From assembly GCA_911728455.2 (NCBI GenBank), contig OU452231.1:12431838-12495837 (forward strand): a stretch of DNA of 64,000 bases. Reading direction: 5' to 3'. This stretch comes from Marthasterias glacialis (taxonomy: Eukaryota > Echinodermata > Asteroidea > Forcipulatida > Asteriidae). Below, piece after piece: positions 57,390-64,000 of this stretch. Position numbers and translations under genes: made by a program. The notes beneath the pieces are model-generated. The model was not told the DNA's origin. It worked only from the letters and a program-made list of their open reading frames with translations, and ran no database searches. Every line of letters begins with the position of its first letter. Within the stretch, counting starts at the first letter, position 1.

Positions 57390-57630
57390 AGCAATGGCGT
57401 TAACAGACAATTTTTTTGTTGAGGGGGGCAACAGAAGCAAAGACTTTTTTTTGAGGGGGGGAAACAGAGGCAAAGACTTTTTTTTTAAGGGGGGGGGGCT
57501 ATTTAGTGTATCGAACCATTCATTCATGCATTTTTTAAATCTTGTTTGGGGGGTCAAGAGGGGAGGAAAGGGTTCTGAGTGGGAGGGGGGTACTGCCCCT
57601 CTGCCCCCCTCTGGTTACGGAACCGAAGCA
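57390..57630 (+). repeat. G-rich repeat, possibly R4-related
   Basis: Contains two near-direct units GAGGGGGGCAACAGAAGCAA and GAGGGGGGGAAACAGAGGCA, each followed by AGACTTTTTTTT, about 45 bp apart, then CTGCCCCTCTGCCCCCCTCT. No coding content. Confidence 0.5.
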
Positions 57631-60600
57631 GAGCTTTGCCGAGCTCCCCTTAATGATGAAAACAGTCAGTCCTATACATACTGTAACTAGTTTAAGTTAT
57701 CCTATTCTTAAAAATATCAAGTGACAATATTTCCTGCACGCTTCGCAGTCCACAGTTTAAACACACACTCATGACACTAAGCAGAGAAAACCCCCAACAC
57801 TGTTTAATCAACACTATGACTACAGAATGTCTCCTAAGATTTCAACTGTACCTAGTCCCTGTTGCAATTTTGTGTTCTGCGGTCACTCAATACAAGGGGT
57901 GTATTGACAGAAACAAAAATCAGGGTGGGGGGGTAGTGTTAAAGGTATAACTAATATCCCCACCTTTTGGAGGGAAGGGGAGGGGGTTGGCCCAAAGGAT
58001 TTTTCCCCCCCTCCCCCCGCCCAAGAATTTCCCATTAGTTGTGAAAATGATGTGCATGAAGAGATAACACCAACCCTTTTTCGAGTTTCAAAGGCCAATA
58101 CTCCAATCTCCTTGAAATCAACATTTTGGAGAACCCATAAATTCACTCTCAATAATGCCATTCGCTTGTTGCGCATGATGGTTGAGACTCCGATTTTGCA
58201 ACCCCGCTTTCAACACCCTTTGAAGCCACAGATTACAAATTTTCAAACCATCATCCCCGAACCTCTTCCTCCCCCTCCCCAGTTTTCCGACACCGATTTG
58301 CGTCACTGTACATATTGGTCCCTCGGAGAGAGCGAATGTAACCGAACTGGCGATCAGGTAACAGGTAGAGGAACGTGAGAATGTGGGAATGTGGATCATG
58401 TCACACTGAAATGTCATCAAGATTGATGGATGCTGGGGAATAGGTAGAGGGTATATATGACAGGGACGTCTGTAATTGTCACCCAGGGGTGTACTACTTG
58501 TATCAAAGTGAGGAGGAAAAAAATCAGCGAGGGTCTCCTCTTAGTCTAGATTTGAAACTCCTGAGTTTCAAGGGTGGTGGGACGCAGCAACAGGGTGTGT
58601 GTTTGTGCGTGTGTGTGTTGTGGGGTCCTGACAACAAAAGAACAATGGACCCCCACGAGGCAATTTCAATAGGAACAAATGGCCCCACATGGGAATTCTT
58701 TAGAAAAGGGACAATAAGTTGAACAATGAAGTAACCCGCGAGTGGAGGTGTGTGTAAGGAACACTGTGTTGGGGGGGGGGGGGGGGGGGTGACACTCGCC
58801 ATTTTTTCTTCCCAGTTGGTATTTTGAGACTCAGTTGGCAAATAGAGTACTAATTAAAGTACAACGAGTACATCCAGACAAAAATTCAGTCATTTGACAA
58901 ACTCCAAATCTTTTTTCTTCTTCTTCCTTTAACCACTCTTAATGTGCAAGAATGTTTGTTGCTGAGTGACGTTATTGAATACAGTGGGGTTACAGTCTGG
59001 GAACGCCAGTCTTTCAGTCCCAGACCATTTTTGATCTGAAGTAGTGTGACGAACATTTTGGTAGTTGGCGTTCCTCTAAATTGGCTCCCAGAAGCGCCCC
59101 TACAGTAAGATGGTATGTTTTCAAGGATTCACAGACTCTCTGCATTTTCACATTGTAAAACTAGAGGATTGAACAACACAATGCCCACTTGAATCCCAAC
59201 TTAACCGTTTTATCTCTGAAATCGCCTTTCAAAATCTAATCTTAGATTGGTTCAAACTTTCTGTGGACACACAAAAAGTTATTACTTGCTATACTTGCCA
59301 ACACTTGAAATCTTGAAAACGGGACACAGCGGAGGAATAGGTGCGAGCTGATTGTCCAATGATGGGGTCCAGGGTCGAACTGCCCAGCTCCACCCCCCAC
59401 CCACCCCCCCCCACATCACCCAGGGGTAAAGGATTTGGGCTCATTTAGACCTACATCAGCTGATCACGACCTCTGGCTTGTGAAATAGCGCCCTCATGTT
59501 ACAGCACCCTCTATTTCAGATGGTGTCTGACTGAGGCTGCTGTTTTTTTTCTTTTTTTCTTGTGTGTGTTAAGTATGATTTCACTCCCCTAAAAAAATGG
59601 GACGTTCCTGTTTTTAAACTCCCAAATTGGGACAGTCCTGGGGAAAAATGGGACAGTTGGCAGGTATGCATTGTTGACGTCAAATGTGAACATGGAAATG
59701 TGACCCCCAGCCAATAAGTGGTCTTTCTTCGACCTCAGTGAGGGCGCTGTTTGAGATTGCTCATTTGCAATGGGTCTAGTCCATTTTCCCTAAAAAAACA
59801 ATTTAATTTTACCTGAAGAGCTGCCATTTCTCAGAAAACTCTCTTGCTAATTGACTCCGGTTACGTTTAAATTTAACTTTATAAAGGGTCATCACCGAAT
59901 ACAGCTTAGTAGAGTTAAGAGGAATTTGAATTCTGGTTTCAGGAAAAGACTTACCAAGTACCTCAAACAGTTTGAATGTAACCAAAATTCCATGTTCCTA
60001 TGAACTTGTTACACACACCAAAACCAGCACCGACAAATTGAACACAGCTCATTTTCAGGCTGGCTGCTTTGAGAGGCTATCCCTCCACCCCCCCCCCTCC
60101 TCCCCCCCCCAACCCATCCGATACATTTTCTAGCGGAACCCTGGCCCCTGACATTTGTCAAAAGATTTCCCTCCGAAACTCATTTGTGAAGCTTAAAGTG
60201 GAGATAGCTAAAGCCTGCGGCACTGAAAGGCCCCTGAGTTAACGAGTTTCTTAGACGGTTTCCTCCCGGGCTATCTCAATAACTCGTTTTAGGATGCACC
60301 CAGCGGCCAGTTTTTACGGATATTGACAACTTTAATATGGATCCTTTCATTAAATTAATCAATCTGATCAGTCAGTGGGATTCAAGTTGGCAGGGCATAC
60401 ACAATTAAGACCGTTTATTTCGGAGATAAGTAACGGATTGGTTTCAACACGTTGCAGGCCCATTCCTCCAGTCTTCAAGAAAAACAACTAAAAAAAAAAA
60501 ATAATAAAAAAAAAAACTAACCAGAGAAATTAATTTGTATGGGTGCTCAATATCTTGAGATAACACTTGAAATGCATACTTTTTAAGATAAAAAACTCTC

Positions 60601-60864
60601 TAAAATGCAACCCCAGGTCTTACTATAATATTGGTAGGCTCTGTACTAGGCAGCCATAGCTAAAGTGAGGCCAGGCACACCGTTTTTTTGTTTGTTTTGT
60701 TTTAAATCCAGACATCTGGCTGCTCAGTAATCATACCAATTTGACTACTATGTAATTATAACAGAGAATTCAAAAAAGGGATGTATATATGATGTGTAAA
60801 ATATCTTTATCAAAGTAACAAAACTTTAACTCTGCTTGGGAATTCTCTTTTGAATCCCCCCCCC

Positions 60865-60926
<62 letters not shown>
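60865..60926 (+). repeat. CCCTCA hexamer array (TGAGGG on the minus strand)
   Basis: About ten perfect CACCCT units, preceded by a poly-C run. TGAGGG is a known variant of the animal telomere repeat TTAGGG, but no TTAGGG unit is present here. Confidence 0.9.
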
Positions 60927-61314
60927 AATGCTCCGAGGAAATCCCCATAGCTACTTAACTCACACCTTTCAAAAGGGCCGGATCAACCAATAGGCAAAGC
61001 AGGAACTGTGCCTTGGGCATGCAAACATAGGACAGAGCAAGTACTAACTCACACACATGTTTGTCGTCCCAAGAAATCAAGTATTCGCTTTGTCCTCCCA
61101 TTAGTTGGACTTACTTTTTTTTAGCGACGTCCCCCTTGGTTTTGTACATGAAAGCAAAGCCAAGACATCCTTGCTCTGTCAAAACACCCAAATCCCTTTC
61201 ACAAATGTCCTCAAATCCAACAATACACACGCGTGCACACACACAAAAATGATTTTACAATGATTTTAACAGCATATCTCTGGAATTGGCTCTATGAAAT
61301 TGAGCTCTGGAGCC

Positions 61315-62413
61315 TGGAGCATAGGGCCTGGTGCCTAGGGCCTTTGAAACACTGGTGTCTTGGGCCTTACACAACTAAGTTGCTTAGGGCCTACAGATTT
61401 CTGGTGCATAGAACCTATGGGAAACACTGGCATGTAGGGGCTATGGAACACTGGTGACCAGGGCCTACAGAACACTGGTGCCTAGGGCCTATGGAACACT
61501 GGTGCCCAGGGCCTATGGAACACTGGTGCCTAGGGCCTATGGAACATTGGTGCCTAGGGCCTACAGAACACTGGTGCCCAGGGCCTATGAAACACTGGTG
61601 CCTAGGGCCTATGGAACACTGGTGCCTAGGGCATATGAAACACTGGTGCCTCGGGCATATAAAACACTGGTGACTAGGGCCTACAGAACACTGGTGCCTA
61701 GGGCCTATGGAACACTGGTGCCTAGGGCCTATGAAACACTGGTGCCTAGGGCCTATGGACCACTGGTGACTAGGGCCTATGGAACACTGGTGCCTAGGGC
61801 TTATGGAACACTGGTGCCTAGGGCATATGAAACACTGGTGCCTAGGGCCTATGAAACACTGGTGCCTAGGGCCTACAGAACACTGGTGCCTAGGGCATAT
61901 GGAACACTGGTGCCCAGGGCCTACAGAACACTGGTGCCTCGGGCCTATGGAACACTGGTGCCTAGGGCCTATGAAACACTGGTGACTAGGGCCTATGAAA
62001 CACTGGTGCCCAGGGCCTATGAAACACTGGTGCCTAGGGCCTATGGAACACTGGTGCCTAGGGCATATAAAACACTGGTGCCTCGGGCATATGGAACACT
62101 GGTGACTAGGGCCTATGGAACACTGGTGCCTAGGGCCTATGGAACACTGGTGCCTAGGGCATATGAAACACTGGTGACTAGGGCCTACAGAACACTGGTG
62201 CCTAGGGCCTATGAAACACTGGTGCCTAAGGCCTACAGAACACTGGTGCCTAGGGCCTATGAAACACTGGTGCCTAGGGCCTATGGAACACTGGTGCCTA
62301 GGGCCTATGGAACACTGGTGCCTTGGGCATATAAAACACTGGTGCCTAGGGCCTATGTAATACTGGTGCATAAGGCCTATGTAACAATGGTGCCTAGGGC
62401 CTATGGAACACTT
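61315..62413. repeat. 24-bp minisatellite, about 45 units
   Basis: Unit GGGCCTATGGAACACTGGTG plus CCTA. From about 61440 to 62400 all units are exactly 24 bp, varying at few positions (TATG / TACA, GCC / GAC, TAG / CAG / TCG). Units before 61440 are diverged and of mixed length. Because 24 is a multiple of three, the plus frame (RAYGTLVP repeats, 61454-62416) and the minus frame (RHQCSIGP repeats, 61415-62371) both stay open for about 320 codons. I regard both as by-products of the repeat. Confidence 0.95.
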
Positions 62414-62526
62414 TAATCAGGCTCTGCTCCTTGCCAGCACTGGATTACTTATTTTGAAACAAACACAGGTCAAAGGTTAGAATTACCTTATGGGGCCTAT
62501 CCAGAGGGTTATCCGGACATTCAACT

Positions 62527-62875
62527 ACTGAGCATGCACAGAGCACGCGCATGCCGTCTAATGCTTCGTTTCACCCACACAAAGAGGCAACATGATCTTA
62601 AATATGTCGCCGATTTTCGACCATTATGCAGGGGTTTTGTGTAATCTCCGATCCTTTTGTTATTTTGTTCCAAGAAGAGTATTATGAGACACCGAGAGAC
62701 TTCCACCGTTGTTTATTCATTGTATTTTGGCTCAATGGATGTAAGTCAGAGTGAACCAGGGATCCAGCCTTGGTTATGGATTTAGTACCAATCCTCAGCT
62801 GCAGCTCACGGTTGAGGTTTTGCAATTCCCTGTGCATGTATTTGACATTTCCCCGGCGGCAACTGGTTAAACAAC
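62527..62875 (+). repeat. Interspersed repeat family R1, copy 3 (internally deleted)
   Basis: Begins ACTGAGCATGCACAGAGCAC and follows copy 2 to the TGTATTTGACATTT box, then jumps directly to CCCCGGCGGCAACTGGTTAA. About 130-150 bp that copies 1 and 2 carry between these points are missing. Confidence 0.7.
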
Positions 62876-64000
62876 CTAGGCTCCACATACAATGAAAAAC
62901 AAATCTTCTGCATCAGCTAATATCACAATTTTGACCAGTGTCAAACTTGATCTCAAATTTCAAATCAAATTAAAGCACGGTTCTTTGTTCCACTAAGGGT
63001 TTACCACTGACTCTCATCAGGATTCATGCATAAGACAAAATACCCTGGGGTTATGTTTCTTTAATCATATTATTTTGAAGACTTGAGAAGAAGAAGAAAA
63101 AAAATGCATTTAAAATTGTCTTGTCATTTTTTAATTTGGAAACTTAACAGGCTTTGGGACAAAACCAAATCTGAAAAGAAACATGGGCATCAATTGTGAT
63201 GGGATAATTTACTGATGTGTTTAATGCAAGTAAATAGAGTACTATGTAGCAATAATAATGATAATGGAGTCTTGCTAAGTAAAGAAATCCACCAACAAGA
63301 CACTAAAAAAAGCACTCAAAGAGAAGAGGGAGACGAAAACGGTTTAATAAGAAAATGCTTTCGACCAGGGATATGATCGTACAAAAAGGACAACTCCTGA
63401 AAATGACGGCCAGTCTCCTCTTCATCCAGAGTGAAACCACCTGAATGTCATGAGTGTTTTAGGATGAACACACTCTGCATATCCCTGAATGTAAAAGTAG
63501 CAGCGTTGATATCATTCTGTGTATTTCTTGCCTTGCTGCTGGTCAGTTAAAATCTTTCAAGAAATTCAGACAGCACGGTGCGATCTATAAAAACAAATCC
63601 TGAAGTCAGGAAAACTGACAATCACAAACCACGAGTTTGAGAGATTTTCTTGAAGAGATTGAATGGTTTAAGAGGTTCTGACGTGGAAAGGTAACTGGTA
63701 TCATGCACTGAGGGCAGCAACATAAAATGACACGCACAGGCAGACTATTCATGAACTTCTTTTGAAAAAACTTCTAAAAACTTAATGTTTGATTTTATAA
63801 GCTATCGTCACCGTTTTCACATACAGCCCATTTAACACCAACAAAGCATACATTTGGGCAAATCTGTGTTTTAACACATTTTGGATGTTATCATTCACAC
63901 CAACATTTTCCCCAAGTCTCAAGTCATAAAACATCATAGTTTCGTAATTACACTAATTAGTACAAGGATAATATCACCAGTTTCGCACTTTTGAGTTTTC

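Larger units (their letters stand above)
45681..64000. other. Upstream intron(s) or 5' flank of the gene, repeat-rich
   Basis: No exon could be assigned with confidence. The missing catalytic strand, stem, membrane anchor and start codon must lie here or beyond 64000. It holds a 27-T tract (46040-46066), three P4 MITEs, P1, P2, R2 and S2 copies, G tracts (53279-53293, 58771-58789), a hexamer array and the 24-bp minisatellite. The stretches 46070-48100, 49500-50150 and 59800-60850 look like plain AT-rich sequence. Confidence 0.6.

Noticed and set aside
58118-58420. Overlapping frames of about 100 codons on both strands near 58050-58420
   Set aside because: Checked for a missing xylosyltransferase exon or transposon protein; neither strand shows a conserved block, and splice sites in frame were not convincing.
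61440-62400. CRISPR-like array
   Set aside because: The repeat is contiguous with no unique spacers, and the genome is an animal's.
61454-62416. 320-codon plus-strand frame and 318-codon minus-strand frame as genes
   Set aside because: Both come from a 24-bp tandem repeat with a period divisible by three. They have no non-repeat coding part.

Overview
This is a 64-kb piece of an animal nuclear genome: AT-rich, dominated by introns and short interspersed repeats, with GT-AG splicing and no sign of bacterial gene organisation. The repeats (tRNA-Leu-derived SINEs with an ATT tail, a CR1/L2-type LINE 3' end, many short foldback elements with TA-like ends) and the one protein gene fit a marine invertebrate deuterostome. 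An echinoderm such as a sea star is my best guess, but the sequence alone does not prove it.

The only protein-coding gene I can support lies on the minus strand and fills most of the window. Fourteen exons between 45680 and 2682 join without breaking frame (2313 nt, 770 codons plus stop). They encode a protein related to peptide O-xylosyltransferase (glycosyltransferase family 14, the XYLT1/2, oxt and sqv-6 group), the enzyme that starts glycosaminoglycan chains on proteoglycans. The Branch-type catalytic domain runs from the first exon to about residue 265. A diverged C-terminal xylosyltransferase domain follows to about residue 570, then a hydrophilic, probably disordered tail of about 200 residues. 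The 5' part (start codon, membrane anchor, stem, first strand of the catalytic domain) was not found with confidence and probably lies partly beyond 64000.

Layout, left to right: 1-500, one copy of a three-copy interspersed repeat; 553-2681, presumed 3' flank/UTR; 2682-29580, twelve of the exons with mostly short introns that hold SINEs, a truncated LINE (8420-9325) and foldback MITEs; 29581-43288, one 13.7-kb intron with an inverted repeat pair carrying a hammerhead-ribozyme-like core; 43289-45680, two exons; 45681-64000, upstream intron or flank rich in MITEs, G/C and T homopolymers, a CCCTCA hexamer array (60865-60926) and a 1.1-kb 24-bp minisatellite (61315-62413) that is open on both strands.

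No functional RNA gene, no intact mobile element, no CRISPR array and no second gene was found. Most open frames in the window are chance, antisense or repeat frames.
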